DNA of 42,830 bases from an uncultured Robiginitomaculum sp. (GCA_938015875.1 CALLXE010000037.1:1-42830); one strand, 5' to 3'; numbered from the stretch's first letter, positions 9,176 to 18,141 are shown. The notes: generated by a model from the sequence alone, not told the origin. Translations and numbers: made by a program.

Positions 9176-10621
9176 ATGACCAAAACACATTACGATGTCG
9201 ACATTTGTATTATCGGCGCCGGCTCCGGCGGGCTGTCTATTGCCGCCGGAGCCGCGCAACTCGGCCGCTCGGTGGTTTTATTTGAAGGCGCGGAAATGGG
9301 CGGCGACTGCCTGAACTCCGGCTGCGTACCCTCCAAAGCCCTCATCGCTGCCGGTAAACACGCCCATGCACTGACGAACGGCGCGCCGTTTGGAGTGAAA
9401 CCGGTAAAGCCGAATGTCACATTTGATACGGTGAAATCCCATATTCAAGGCATTATTGAGCACATTGCGCCGGTCGACAGCGTTGAGCGATTTGAAGGCC
9501 TTGGCTGCACCGTCATTCAGGAATACGCAAAATTTGACGGCAAAGATGCCGTTGTCTCTGAAACAACGCGCGTTAAGGCTAAACGGTTTGTCATTGCTAC
9601 CGGCAGCCGCGCCTCGGCCCCGCCGGTTCCGGGATTGGACAGCGTTGATTATTTGACCAATGAAAATATTTTTACCCTGCCCGAGCAGCCAAAGCATTTG
9701 TTGATTATCGGCGCCGGCCCGATCGGCTTAGAGCTTGGCCAAGCGTTTCATCGCCTGGGCAGCAAAGTCGATATTGTGGATTTGTTTACGCCGCTGGGAC
9801 GCAGCGAACCGGAGCATGCCAAAGTTCTTATTGATGCCCTGACTGCAGAAGGCCTTAACTTTCACGCCCCGGCAAAAACCAAAGAAGTGCGCAAAACCGC
9901 GACCGGCGTTGAGATCGAGCTTGAAAGCGGAACCGTTCTGAAAGGTTCGCATTTACTGGTTGCCGCCGGCCGTAAACCGGCCTCGTCCGGCCTCAATTTA
10001 GAGGCCGCCGGCGTGTCATTGGATAAACGCGGCTATGTTGAAACCGACGATAACTTGCGTACATCCAATCCGCGCGTCTATGCCGTCGGTGATGTTTCAG
10101 GGCGCGGCGGCCTGACCCATGCGGCCGGATTCCACGGCGGACAAATCATAAAAGCATTCTATTTCATGCCGCCGCTCATCAATAAGTTTTCAGCCAAGGC
10201 GACGACAGATATTATGCCGGCCGCAATTTACACTGAACCGGAGCTTGCGAGCATCGGCCTGTCAGAGAAAAGCGCCATTGAAAAATACGGCAAGGATAAT
10301 GTGCGCTGCGTCACTGCCGGATTTGAACATAATGATCGCGCCATTGCAGAGCGGTCCGATGCCGGCGGCGTAAAACTCATCGCGACCAAGAAGGGCAAAA
10401 TCCTGGGCGCGTCCATTGTCGGTGAAAGCGCCGGCGATTTGATCCAAATGATTTCCGTGGCCATGAACGGCGGCGTCAAAATCTCAGGTCTGGCAACAAT
10501 CATTGCGCCGTATCCGACCCGCGGCGAAGCGGTAAAGCGCGCGGCCGGATCGTGGTACACAGACGCGGTATTCAGCCCCAAGGCACAGAAATGGGCCGGC
10601 TTGATGACTCGCTTTCACTAG
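9176..10621 (+). CDS. Mercuric-reductase-like FAD/NAD(P) disulfide oxidoreductase
   Basis: This 481-residue flavoprotein belongs to the class I pyridine nucleotide-disulfide oxidoreductases. It shows the N-terminal FAD dinucleotide fold (DICIIGAGSGGLSIAAG), the redox pair C45 and C50 in GDCLNSGCVPSK, and an NAD(P) fold (LLIIGAGPIGLELGQAF). It also has the second FAD motif ending RVYAVGDVSG and a dimerisation domain from about 350. The C-terminal active-site loop reads APYPTRGEA, with Tyr where dihydrolipoamide dehydrogenases have His; that is more MerA-like. However, the vicinal C-terminal cysteines and the N-terminal HMA domain of true mercuric reductases are absent, so mercury reduction should not be assumed. 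Its substrate is unknown. The adjacent TVP38/TMEM64 gene suggests a shared membrane-associated redox role. Confidence 0.92.
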   Translation: MTKTHYDVDICIIGAGSGGLSIAAGAAQLGRSVVLFEGAEMGGDCLNSGCVPSKALIAAGKHAHALTNGAPFGVKPVKPNVTFDTVKSHIQGIIEHIAPVDSVERFEGLGCTVIQEYAKFDGKDAVVSETTRVKAKRFVIATGSRASAPPVPGLDSVDYLTNENIFTLPEQPKHLLIIGAGPIGLELGQAFHRLGSKVDIVDLFTPLGRSEPEHAKVLIDALTAEGLNFHAPAKTKEVRKTATGVEIELESGTVLKGSHLLVAAGRKPASSGLNLEAAGVSLDKRGYVETDDNLRTSNPRVYAVGDVSGRGGLTHAAGFHGGQIIKAFYFMPPLINKFSAKATTDIMPAAIYTEPELASIGLSEKSAIEKYGKDNVRCVTAGFEHNDRAIAERSDAGGVKLIATKKGKILGASIVGESAGDLIQMISVAMNGGVKISGLATIIAPYPTRGEAVKRAAGSWYTDAVFSPKAQKWAGLMTRFH

Positions 10622-10643
10622 CCTTTCGCGCTAAAGCCCGCTT

Positions 10644-12086
10644 ATGAAATCCCGTTACTTTTGGCGCGGCCTGTCCGGCAAACTTTTGGTTCTCACAGTC
10701 TTATTCGTAATGCTGGCTGAGATTATCTTGTTTGTCCCGTCAGCCGCAATGTATCGCCAAAGTTGGTTGCAGCAGCGGGTCAGCGCCGCGCAGCAACTGA
10801 CCCTCGCCGTTATGGGCGTGCCTGACTTTCAGGGCAGCACGCTTTTAAACAAGAGCTTTATGGACGATACAGACGTTATCGCCGTAATGCAGAAAAAAGA
10901 AGGCATGACCGAAAGCGTCCTTGGGATGGCTCCGGCCGACGGCGTTTATACCGCCGTAGATATGCGCAAGCCCGGCCGTTTGCCTGACATCGGCGCAACG
11001 CTGCGCGCTTATTTCGGCGATGGGAGCGGTTACCTGCGCGTGCAGGCAGAGCCGTCCGTCCCCGGCGCGCAAATGCTCGAAATCATTGTGCCGAATGCGG
11101 CGGTGAAAGCGGCGCTTATTGCCTATTGTCACCGCATTATTGCCCTGTCATTTCTGATTGCCGTCTTTACAGGCTTGCTGATTTATCTTGCCCTCAGCTG
11201 GCTTATCGTGCGGCCCTTGCAGCGCTTGGCATTGGCACACAGTATCTTTCGGGCAGACCCGGAACTGCGCGCCGGTCACATCATGACATCAGATCGTAAA
11301 GATGAGATCGGCGTTCTTGAACGCGAATTTATCGATATGAAGTCCGACATTCGCGGCGCATTGAAGCAAAAAGATCGGCTGGCAACACTCGGTCTTGCGG
11401 TCGCAAAAATCAATCACGATTTGCGCAATGTCCTGACCTCTGCGCAACTGATCTCTGATCGCCTCGCAACTGACAGCGAAGAGCGCGTGCGCCGTATGGG
11501 CGAGCGCCTTGTACGCGCAGTGGATCGCGGGGTGCAGCTTTGCACGGCCACATTAAATTATTCAAAATCCAATGAAGACGCGCCCCGTCCTCAAACGCTG
11601 CGCCTGGCCTCCCTGCTGGGCGAGGCCGCCGGCGACGCCATAGCCGCCGCGCGCGGACGTGCCATTATTAACTGGGTCAATGACGTGCCCACAGAGCTGC
11701 GCATAATGGCGGACCCGGATCAGACCTACCGCATTTTTAACAATTTGTTTCGTAACGCCGTACAGGCCATGTCCGGCCACACGTCTGATCTTGCCCCAAC
11801 CCTGCATGTCGATGCCAAGCCGGTTATTATTGAAGATGACGCCGGCAAACCGGTCGGCCACGATATTATCATTCGCGTCATTGATAACGGCCCAGGCCTG
11901 CCTTTGGACGCGCAAAAGTCTTTGTTCAAACCTTTCACCGGAACGGCCAAAGGGGGTACAGGATTGGGCCTGACAATATCGCGGGAGCTGGCCCGCGCTC
12001 ATGGCGGGGATCTGCGCCTTGAGACCACAAGCGAGGCCGGTACAGTCTTTGCCGTGGTCTTGCCCGGCATGCCCCCGGAAGCATAG
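10644..12086 (+). CDS. Membrane sensor histidine kinase (orphan)
   Basis: This is a 480-residue kinase. TM1 lies at about 12-33 (GKLLVLTVLFVMLAEIILFV), followed by a periplasmic sensor region to about 163 and TM2 at about 165-188 (IALSFLIAVFTGLLIYLAL). A HAMP segment starts IVRPLQRLALA. The phosphoacceptor is probably H258 in KINHDLRN. The ATPase domain has an N box (NLFRNAVQAM), a G1 box (VIDNGPGLP) and a G2 box (GGTGLGLTIS). No response regulator gene lies beside it, so its partner must be elsewhere. It begins 22 bp after the flavoprotein stop and closes the DUF547-TVP38-flavoprotein operon, whose expression it might monitor. It ends convergently with the basic-protein gene at 12094. Confidence 0.92.
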   Translation: MKSRYFWRGLSGKLLVLTVLFVMLAEIILFVPSAAMYRQSWLQQRVSAAQQLTLAVMGVPDFQGSTLLNKSFMDDTDVIAVMQKKEGMTESVLGMAPADGVYTAVDMRKPGRLPDIGATLRAYFGDGSGYLRVQAEPSVPGAQMLEIIVPNAAVKAALIAYCHRIIALSFLIAVFTGLLIYLALSWLIVRPLQRLALAHSIFRADPELRAGHIMTSDRKDEIGVLEREFIDMKSDIRGALKQKDRLATLGLAVAKINHDLRNVLTSAQLISDRLATDSEERVRRMGERLVRAVDRGVQLCTATLNYSKSNEDAPRPQTLRLASLLGEAAGDAIAAARGRAIINWVNDVPTELRIMADPDQTYRIFNNLFRNAVQAMSGHTSDLAPTLHVDAKPVIIEDDAGKPVGHDIIIRVIDNGPGLPLDAQKSLFKPFTGTAKGGTGLGLTISRELARAHGGDLRLETTSEAGTVFAVVLPGMPPEA

Positions 12087-12093
12087 GAACGTC

Positions 12094-12648
12094 TTAGTCT
12101 TCGTTTTTCACAATCCGTAAAAACGGCTTACCCTTAAGCGGTGGGTCTTGGGGCGGTGGGTCTTGTGCCTTTGGTTTTTGGGGCGGCGGCGCATCATCAA
12201 AGTCTTCGTCAATCCTGCGCACGCGCGGCATAAATTTCGGTTTTTTGGATTTAAAAGATGATCGGGGTTTATAGGCCGGCGTTTCACTCGCAGCGTCTCC
12301 GTCATCTGATCGCGCGCTTGCCCGCTCCGCCTTGGCTTTTTTCTTAAGCGCGCTGATAATTTTCTTCTGCGCGTAAGACAGTGCCTCGCCGCGCCCGCCC
12401 TTTTCAGGGTCTTTAAACGCACTGCCAAACGTCTCAAGGCGCTCAGTGACGCCTTCGGTAAACTCCGTTTCCCATTCGGTCAGGTCATCGGATTTGGCCA
12501 GATCACGAGCAAGTCGTTCGAGCTTGCGCTTGGCGGATCGGGCTTTACGCTCGCGGGATTTTTCGTCTTTTTCACGCTGCTTTTCGCGCGCAGATTCCCG
12601 CGCGGTCTCTTGCGCCTGCCATTGCTGTCTGTCGTAATCGTCAGTCAG
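12094..12648 (-). CDS. Charged, basic protein downstream of gapR, probable CTG start
   Basis: This 185-codon frame has no ATG, GTG or TTG at its beginning; the only methionine is far inside, at KFMPRV. An AGGGAG Shine-Dalgarno (12660-12655) lies 6 nt before CTG ACT GAC at 12648, giving M(L)TDDYDRQQWQAQETARES and 184 residues. Residues about 10-50 form a long Lys/Arg/Glu helix, probably coiled coil. A middle part (about 55-110) has LTEWETEFTEGVTERL and YAQKKIISALKKK. The tail is Pro/Lys-rich and ends PFLRIVKNED. It starts 17 bp after the gapR stop and is probably cotranscribed with it. I do not recognise the family. A DNA- or RNA-associated role would fit its charge and neighbour, but that is inference. 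Confidence 0.78.
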   Translation of the reverse strand: MTDDYDRQQWQAQETARESAREKQREKDEKSRERKARSAKRKLERLARDLAKSDDLTEWETEFTEGVTERLETFGSAFKDPEKGGRGEALSYAQKKIISALKKKAKAERASARSDDGDAASETPAYKPRSSFKSKKPKFMPRVRRIDEDFDDAPPPQKPKAQDPPPQDPPLKGKPFLRIVKNED

Positions 12649-12665
12649 CTTTGGCTCCCTTAGCG

Positions 12666-12932
12666 TTAAACCTCGGCAACAACGTCGAAGTACAGATCAA
12701 TCATCGCTTCTTGCTCAGCCCGTTCAGAAGCCTCAACCTTACGAAGTGCAACCACTTTTCGCATAATTTTCGGATCAAAGCCAAAACTTTTCAGTTCAGC
12801 GTAAACTTCGCGAATATCGGCGCCCAGTTCAGCCTTCTCAGCTTCAAGACGTTCAATGCGGGCAATGTATTGGCGCAGCTTTTCTTTCGTCGCTTGGCCC
12901 ATGCTCTCGCTGCGTTCAATATCGGTTTGCAT
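12666..12932 (-). CDS. gapR: GapR-type nucleoid-associated protein (DUF2312)
   Basis: The 88-residue protein matches the DUF2312 family throughout: LRQYIARIERLEAEKAEL, DIREVYAELKSFGFDPKI, then MRKVVALRKVEASERAEQEA and a C-terminal LYFDVVAEV. In Caulobacter, GapR is a dimer/tetramer-forming coiled-coil protein that binds overtwisted AT-rich DNA ahead of replication and transcription complexes. The ATG at 12932 (MQTDIERSES) is preferred over one 57 bp upstream because a GGAG site sits before it and the family length then fits. The gene is divergent from the M19 dipeptidase, and the 108 bp between them must hold both promoters. Confidence 0.92.
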   Translation of the reverse strand: MQTDIERSESMGQATKEKLRQYIARIERLEAEKAELGADIREVYAELKSFGFDPKIMRKVVALRKVEASERAEQEAMIDLYFDVVAEV

Positions 12933-13040
12933 ATCTGTCTCCGTGAAAATATTTAAGGCGCTTTTAGAAACCGCCCGCCCTGCAAGCAAGCCATGCAGGT
13001 AAAGATTGTTGTGGAGAAGTTTGAGCGCTAGGCTGCCGGG

Positions 13041-14213
13041 ATGAAGACATTTTTAAAACGGGCTGCGGCCCTGATCTTGGTTTTGCTCATAGCGGCCGCG
13101 CTCTACGCCCGATTTGTCGTCGCGCCGAAAGCTGATGCCGAGATGAACGCCGTTGTCAGACCTGCGCCTTACGTCATATCCGCAGAGGCAAAATCACTCC
13201 ACAGCACTCTGCGGGTCGCTGACCTTCATGCCGACACTTTGCTCTGGGCCCGCGACCCTGAAAAGCGTCATGATTTCGGGCAGACGGATTTTCCCCGCCT
13301 GCGGGAAGGCGGCGTTCGCCTGCAGATTTTCTCCGCCGTTACAAAATCGCCGCGCGGCTTGAACTTTAACGAAAATGACGGAACAGGTCCGGACAACATT
13401 ACTGCGTTGGCGATGGCGCAGTTTTGGCCGCCCCGAACATGGCACAGCATATATGAGCGCGCCGCCTATCAGGCGCAGCGCCTTCAAAAACCGGAAAAAC
13501 GCAGCGGCGGGAAATTTATCATTGCCCGCACGGCGGCAGACCTGCAATTTGCGCTTGAAACACCGGATGTCTTAATCGGTATATTGGAAACCGAAGGCGC
13601 GCACCCACTTGAAGGCAAGCTTGAAAATATCGAGCGGCTTTATGACGAAGGATACCGCATGATGGGCCTGCAGCATTTTTTCGACAATGAATTAGGCGGC
13701 TCTATGCATGGCGTGTCAAAAGCGGGACTGACGGATTTCGGCAAATCCGCCGTTTTGGAAATGACCCGCAAGGGCATCATTCTTGACATGGCTCATGCCT
13801 CAGAGGCCACTGTACGTGATGTTTTAGCGCTTACAAATAAACCCCTTATACTGTCTCACGGGGGCGTACGGTCGGCCTGTCCGCGTACAAAAAACCGCAA
13901 CCTTCCTGATGACGTTTTGATTGAAATGGCACGGCGCGGCAGCCTGATCGGGATCGGATATTTCGAAGGCGTCATCTGCGATATTTCCCCGGACGGAATT
14001 GCTGACGCTCTGATTTATGCCGTCAATTTATTGGGGCCGGACGCAGTTGCCCTTGGTTCTGACTTTGACGGTACGGTGACAACAACGCTTGATGCGAGCG
14101 AGCTTGCAGCCATTACGGACGCGCTTTTGGATAAAGGTATGAAACCAAAGGTCATCCGAAAGGTTATGGGAGAAGCTGCTATTTCATTTTTTCTGAAAGC
14201 CCTTCCGGAATGA
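13041..14213 (+). CDS. Membrane dipeptidase, peptidase family M19
   Basis: The 390-residue protein has an N-terminal membrane anchor or signal (LILVLLIAAALYARFVV) and a full M19 metal-dependent dipeptidase domain. Zinc-binding features are visible in order: DLHADTLLW (His-x-Asp, about 61), GILETEGAHPLEG (bridging Glu), LSHGGVRSACPRTKNRNLPD (His and substrate-binding segment) and LGSDFDG. Members hydrolyse dipeptides, including D-amino-acid-containing ones, probably in the periplasm here. The stop overlaps the start of the M28 peptidase gene (ATGA), which implies that the two hydrolases are made together. No close promoter was identified in the short divergent gap with gapR. Confidence 0.93.
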   Translation: MKTFLKRAAALILVLLIAAALYARFVVAPKADAEMNAVVRPAPYVISAEAKSLHSTLRVADLHADTLLWARDPEKRHDFGQTDFPRLREGGVRLQIFSAVTKSPRGLNFNENDGTGPDNITALAMAQFWPPRTWHSIYERAAYQAQRLQKPEKRSGGKFIIARTAADLQFALETPDVLIGILETEGAHPLEGKLENIERLYDEGYRMMGLQHFFDNELGGSMHGVSKAGLTDFGKSAVLEMTRKGIILDMAHASEATVRDVLALTNKPLILSHGGVRSACPRTKNRNLPDDVLIEMARRGSLIGIGYFEGVICDISPDGIADALIYAVNLLGPDAVALGSDFDGTVTTTLDASELAAITDALLDKGMKPKVIRKVMGEAAISFFLKALPE

Positions 14214-15139
14214 AACCCTTCATCGTTTGTGTTCTGACCGCATTTCTTCTCGCTGCGTGTTCAAAAGATAAAGGTAAAGCCGCAGATTATGATCCGGCTA
14301 TTGCGATTGCGGCCGTGCAAATTTTATCATCCGATGACTTTAAAGGCCGCGAGGCCGGGCGGGAAAGCGGCCGGCGGTCTGCCGATGAAATCGTTCGTTT
14401 GATCGGGAATTATTCAAAATTTGAGCCGGAGCAGATGGATTTCACCTTCTCTCCGAAACGGGAAAACGAAAACCGCATGGGCCGGAATATTATCCTGACC
14501 ATTCCCGGTCAAAAAAAAGACGGCCCGGTCTTGGTCGTAACGGCGCACTATGATCATCTGGGCGAAGTCGGGCCGGAAATTTTCAACGGTGCTGATGATA
14601 ATGCCTCGGGAATTGGCGGCCTGTTTGCACTGATGCAGAGTTTTGAACGTAAGAAACCCAAAAACACCGTTGTTCTGGCATGGCTGGACGCGGAGGAATT
14701 TGAACTGGCAGGCGCAAAAGCTTTTTTAAAAAATTACAAGCCCCTTAAAGGGCGATCAATGGTCAATTTAAATTTAGACATGATCGCCCGGAGCCAAAAA
14801 GGCGAACTTTACATGGCCGGAGGCTATCACACGCCCGCCTTGATCCCGCTTGTGAAAAAAGCGGCGAAAAACAGCCCTGTCATTCTTAAGCTCGGTCATG
14901 ACACGCCGCAGGATGGCAACAATGATTGGACAACGCAGTCCGATCACAGCGTTTTTCATACAGCCGGCGTTCCGTTTGTCTATTTGGGCGTTGAGGATCA
15001 TGAGCATTATCACAAATCGACCGATAGTTTTGAGACCTTGCCTATTGCGTTTTATGAAAACGTCTTGGATCTGGTCGTCAGGATTGCCCGCAATCTGGAC
15101 AGCAATCTGAAGACATTAGCCAAGCCGGCCAAGGCTTAG
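14210..15139 (+). CDS. M28-family zinc aminopeptidase, lipoprotein
   Basis: The 309-residue protein begins with a lipoprotein signal, the lipobox reading LLAACSKD (Cys at about 17). The M28 catalytic domain shows the metal ligands and base in order: VVTAHYDHLG (His), IFNGADDNASGIGGL (bridging Asp), WLDAEEFELAGA (Glu-Glu), LNLDMIARSQ (Asp) and a final GVEDHEHYHKSTDSFETL (His). The predicted role is a membrane-anchored aminopeptidase or related amidohydrolase facing the periplasm. The start overlaps the M19 dipeptidase stop by 4 bp, so the two may act one after the other on short peptides, which is inference from context. Confidence 0.92.
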   Translation: MKPFIVCVLTAFLLAACSKDKGKAADYDPAIAIAAVQILSSDDFKGREAGRESGRRSADEIVRLIGNYSKFEPEQMDFTFSPKRENENRMGRNIILTIPGQKKDGPVLVVTAHYDHLGEVGPEIFNGADDNASGIGGLFALMQSFERKKPKNTVVLAWLDAEEFELAGAKAFLKNYKPLKGRSMVNLNLDMIARSQKGELYMAGGYHTPALIPLVKKAAKNSPVILKLGHDTPQDGNNDWTTQSDHSVFHTAGVPFVYLGVEDHEHYHKSTDSFETLPIAFYENVLDLVVRIARNLDSNLKTLAKPAKA

Positions 15140-15215
15140 CCCTGCGACAGCGCGCCCATTGTGACGACGCCTCCGGAGCGCTACATTAGCGGCAGTAAAA
15201 AGGATACCCCAGCGC

Positions 15216-16229
15216 GTGACCACGATTAATCCAACCGCCTTGCAAAATGCCAAATCACCGATTGATCGCTTACTGGCTCTGGCCTCCGGCGACATGGCGG
15301 CAATCGACGCGATTATCCTTGAGCGCATGCAAAGCCCGGTGGGTATGATACCGGATCTGGCCAATCATTTGGTCGGCGCCGGCGGAAAGCGGCTGCGCCC
15401 GCTACTGACCGTCGCCAGTGCGCATTTGTGCGGCTATCAAGGGGATTACCATCACAAGCTGGCCGCTGCCGTTGAATTTATTCATTCTGCTACCTTGCTT
15501 CATGACGATGTGGTTGACGAGAGCACGCTGCGGCGGGGCAAAAAGCCGGCTAATCTGATTTGGGGCAATTCGCCCAGTATTCTGGTCGGCGATTTCCTGT
15601 TTGCCCGCGCGTTTAACCTGATGGTCGAAACCCAAAGCCTCGAAGCATTGGGAATCTTATCAAACGCATCGTCCGTCATTGCCGAGGGCGAGGTTCAACA
15701 ATTGGCTGCCCTACGCGATATTAACATGACTGAGAGCGTTTATATGGACGTAATCGGCGCGAAAACCGCCGCTTTGTTTGCCGCCGCCGCCGAAGTTTCC
15801 CCCGTTATTGCCGGCCGTCCCGTATCTGAGCGCCAAGCCCTGCGCACCTATGGCCAAGAGCTTGGCCTTGCGTTTCAGCTTGTGGATGACGCGCTGGATT
15901 ATGGCGGCTTTGAAAGCGCTCTGGGTAAATCCGTCGGTGATGATTTTCGCGAAGGTAAAGTCACCCTGCCCGTCATTCGCGCCTATGCAAGCGCAAATGC
16001 GCAAGGCAAAGCGTTCTGGACCCGGGTTATCAAAGATCATGACCAAACAGATATGGATTTGGAAACGGCCGTCAGCATGTTGCGGTCTGCCGGCGCGCTG
16101 CAATCAACGATGGCCGAAGCCACGCGCCGCGCTGCCAATGCGCGCAAAGCCTTGCGGATTTTTCCGGACAGTCCGTGGAAAAAAACGCTGTCGGAATTGG
16201 CTGATTTCGTCGTTGAGCGCGTCAGCTAA
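15216..16229 (+). CDS. ispB: Polyprenyl diphosphate synthase (IspB-like)
   Basis: This 337-residue trans-prenyltransferase elongates isopentenyl diphosphate chains to the long prenyl diphosphate used for the ubiquinone side chain. The first aspartate-rich motif is in HSATLLHDDVVDES (about residues 84-97), with GGKRLRP just upstream. The second aspartate-rich motif is in FQLVDDALDYGG, followed by GKSVGDDFREGKVTLPVI. Chain length (octa- or decaprenyl) cannot be read from the sequence. The start is GTG at 15216, with AAGGA about 13 bp upstream; no ATG lies near. The stop overlaps the oppositely oriented transferase gene by 4 bp. Confidence 0.93.
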   Translation: MTTINPTALQNAKSPIDRLLALASGDMAAIDAIILERMQSPVGMIPDLANHLVGAGGKRLRPLLTVASAHLCGYQGDYHHKLAAAVEFIHSATLLHDDVVDESTLRRGKKPANLIWGNSPSILVGDFLFARAFNLMVETQSLEALGILSNASSVIAEGEVQQLAALRDINMTESVYMDVIGAKTAALFAAAAEVSPVIAGRPVSERQALRTYGQELGLAFQLVDDALDYGGFESALGKSVGDDFREGKVTLPVIRAYASANAQGKAFWTRVIKDHDQTDMDLETAVSMLRSAGALQSTMAEATRRAANARKALRIFPDSPWKKTLSELADFVVERVS

Positions 16230-17266
16230 AGCGTGCCGCTTTCCATTTGTCGGCGCGCGCGAACGTAGCGCCAGCATCCGAAAATTGTCAGCATCACCAT
16301 AAGCGACGCAACCGCAATCATGCCCGTGACAATCCCGACCAAAACAATCAAAATCATCATGACCGCCCACAAAGCGTAGACATATGTCACTTTTAAATGA
16401 CCGGCGCCGCGCGCCATCATGAGGTGATATAAATGCGATTTATGGGCGCTCAGCAAATTCTCTTTGCGCGATGCCCGCACGCAAATCGTACACAGAACAT
16501 CAACCAAAAACGGCAAGATTAAAATCGGCCCGACGTAAACCAATCCCGCGTTGCCATGGCCGAGGCGCAGCGCGCAGGCAGCAAACAAAAATCCCGTGAA
16601 CAGGGCGCCGGTGTCGCCGCAAAAAACGACCGCTTTACGGCGGGCATTATACGGCAAAAACCCGGCCAAACCGGCAGCGAGACTGCCTGAAATTAACGCA
16701 ATATCCGCATTACCTGTCATCATGGCCGCTGCGCAAAGCCCGGCGCTTATCAGCATCATGAAGGTCCCCATAAGACCATTGGCCCCGTCCATAAAATTGA
16801 CGGCGTTAATCACGACAAAAACCCACAACGCTGCGCCGATATAACCGGCCGCGAATGGCAGGGTGATTATGATGCCGCCCATAGGCAGACCGGACGGAAC
16901 GCCGGTGACAGTGGGGGTCACGGCGGCAATCAGGCCGATCAGGATAAATTTTAACTTTGTCGGGACAATAAACCGGTCATCCAAAAATCCCAGCGCCGCA
17001 ATCAACAGCCCAAGCCCCGCCAGTCCGGCGTAAAGCCCGGCATTTCCTGTATGCGGATAAAAAAGCCGAAGCCCGATCAGCGCCGCCGCAAGGCCGGCAA
17101 CAATGCCAAGCCCACCGGCGGTCGGTGTCGGCACGGTGTGGGAAGATCTGGCATTGGGCGCATCGGTAATGCGCGCGGCGCGCATGAGGCCCGACACAGT
17201 CAGAGACACAAAAAAGGCAAACCCCATCAAGTGAAGCACGATAAAGTATAAAGCCGGCCCGCTCAT
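16226..17266 (-). CDS. MraY/WecA-family polyprenyl-phosphate sugar-1-phosphate transferase
   Basis: This is an integral membrane protein of about 346 residues with roughly ten hydrophobic helices. Family signatures are visible: HTVPTPTAGGLGIVAG near the start, LGFLDDRFIVPTKLKFIL (Asp-Asp), INAVNFMDGANGLMG (the NxxNxxDGxxGL motif) and FCGDTGALFTGFLFA. Such enzymes move a sugar-1-phosphate from UDP-sugar to undecaprenyl phosphate, starting O-antigen, capsule or another surface polysaccharide. A dedicated mraY would normally sit in the mur cluster, so WecA-like is more likely. The ATG at 17266 overlaps the ispE stop (ATGA), which makes it a better start than one 36 bp upstream inside ispE. Confidence 0.9.
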   Translation of the reverse strand: MSGPALYFIVLHLMGFAFFVSLTVSGLMRAARITDAPNARSSHTVPTPTAGGLGIVAGLAAALIGLRLFYPHTGNAGLYAGLAGLGLLIAALGFLDDRFIVPTKLKFILIGLIAAVTPTVTGVPSGLPMGGIIITLPFAAGYIGAALWVFVVINAVNFMDGANGLMGTFMMLISAGLCAAAMMTGNADIALISGSLAAGLAGFLPYNARRKAVVFCGDTGALFTGFLFAACALRLGHGNAGLVYVGPILILPFLVDVLCTICVRASRKENLLSAHKSHLYHLMMARGAGHLKVTYVYALWAVMMILIVLVGIVTGMIAVASLMVMLTIFGCWRYVRARRQMESGTL

Positions 17267-18123
17267 ATCGCTCCGCCCAATTGCGACGCACTGACCCACC
17301 ATGCCGGATATTTTTGCGATAGATGCGCGGCGGCGTCTCGTGCCTGATCAGAGGTCTCAAACACGGCAAAGCAGGTTGCGCCGGAGCCGGACATACGCAC
17401 AAGGCGCGCGCCGCCTTGCATTGTTAATTCCATTAAGACCCGCACGATTTCAGGCTCGACTTCGCAGGCGGCCGGCTGCAAATCATTGCGGCTTTCAAGG
17501 GCGAGCGCGATTAAATCGCCTTTGTATTTTCGCGGGACTAAGTCTTGCGGGTTGCCGTCGTCATAGCGCTTAAAAATCGCCGCCGTCGAGACGCTGACGC
17601 CGGGATTGACCAGAACGCACGAATAGGTCTGCACGTCCGGTAACGCTTCCAAGCTTTCTCCGATACCGCGCATTACGCATGTCTGCGAGCGCATACAGAC
17701 GGGAACGTCCGCGCCAAGTGGCAGCGCTGCGCCGGCGTAAGCCTGCGCGTCTAATCCGGCCAAGCGCGCCATTGCCCGCAAAGCCGCCGCCGCGTCCGCA
17801 CTGCCCCCGCCTATGCCGGAGGCAATCGGCAGATTTTTAGTCAGTGTAAACGCGCAGGGGGCCGCGCTGAATTTACCTTGCGCCGCGCGGGCCGCTTTTA
17901 AAATTAAATTGCCTGCATCGACCTCAAGACCTTTGGAAAAAGGTCCGTCAATATTTAAAGAAAAATCCGCCGCGCCGTCGGTGGTGGCAGTGGCCGTCAA
18001 AACATCGCCAATGCCCGCAAACATAACAAGGCTTTCGAGCGGGTGGTAGCCATCCGCCCGGGGCGGCCCGACATGTAATGTCAGGTTAACTTTGGCCCGC
18101 GCCCGTTCAATCACTGTGCTCAT
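17263..18123 (-). CDS. ispE: 4-diphosphocytidyl-2-C-methyl-D-erythritol kinase
   Basis: IspE phosphorylates the 2-hydroxyl of CDP-ME with ATP in the MEP pathway to isoprenoid precursors. The 286-residue protein is of normal length and has the GHMP kinase pattern: ARAKVNLTLHVGPPRADGYH at the N-terminus, the ATP loop LPIASGIGGGSADAAAAL (about 92-109), and a C-terminal RMSGSGATCFAVFE (about 246-259). It lies 18 bp after the TPR lipoprotein gene and overlaps the next transferase gene by 4 bp. Together with the polyprenyl synthase on the facing strand, it places two isoprenoid steps side by side. Confidence 0.95.
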   Translation of the reverse strand: MSTVIERARAKVNLTLHVGPPRADGYHPLESLVMFAGIGDVLTATATTDGAADFSLNIDGPFSKGLEVDAGNLILKAARAAQGKFSAAPCAFTLTKNLPIASGIGGGSADAAAALRAMARLAGLDAQAYAGAALPLGADVPVCMRSQTCVMRGIGESLEALPDVQTYSCVLVNPGVSVSTAAIFKRYDDGNPQDLVPRKYKGDLIALALESRNDLQPAACEVEPEIVRVLMELTMQGGARLVRMSGSGATCFAVFETSDQARDAAAHLSQKYPAWWVSASQLGGAI

Positions 18124-18141
18124 GACAACCGGCGATCTGCG

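Noticed and set aside
9176-10621. True mercuric reductase (merA)
   Set aside because: The N-terminal HMA domain and the C-terminal vicinal cysteines needed for mercury transfer are missing, and no mer genes surround it.
12108-12437. 109-codon Arg-rich minus-strand frame starting at ATG
   Set aside because: It overlaps, in another frame, the longer CTG-started gene that has a ribosome site, stop-free length and normal composition.
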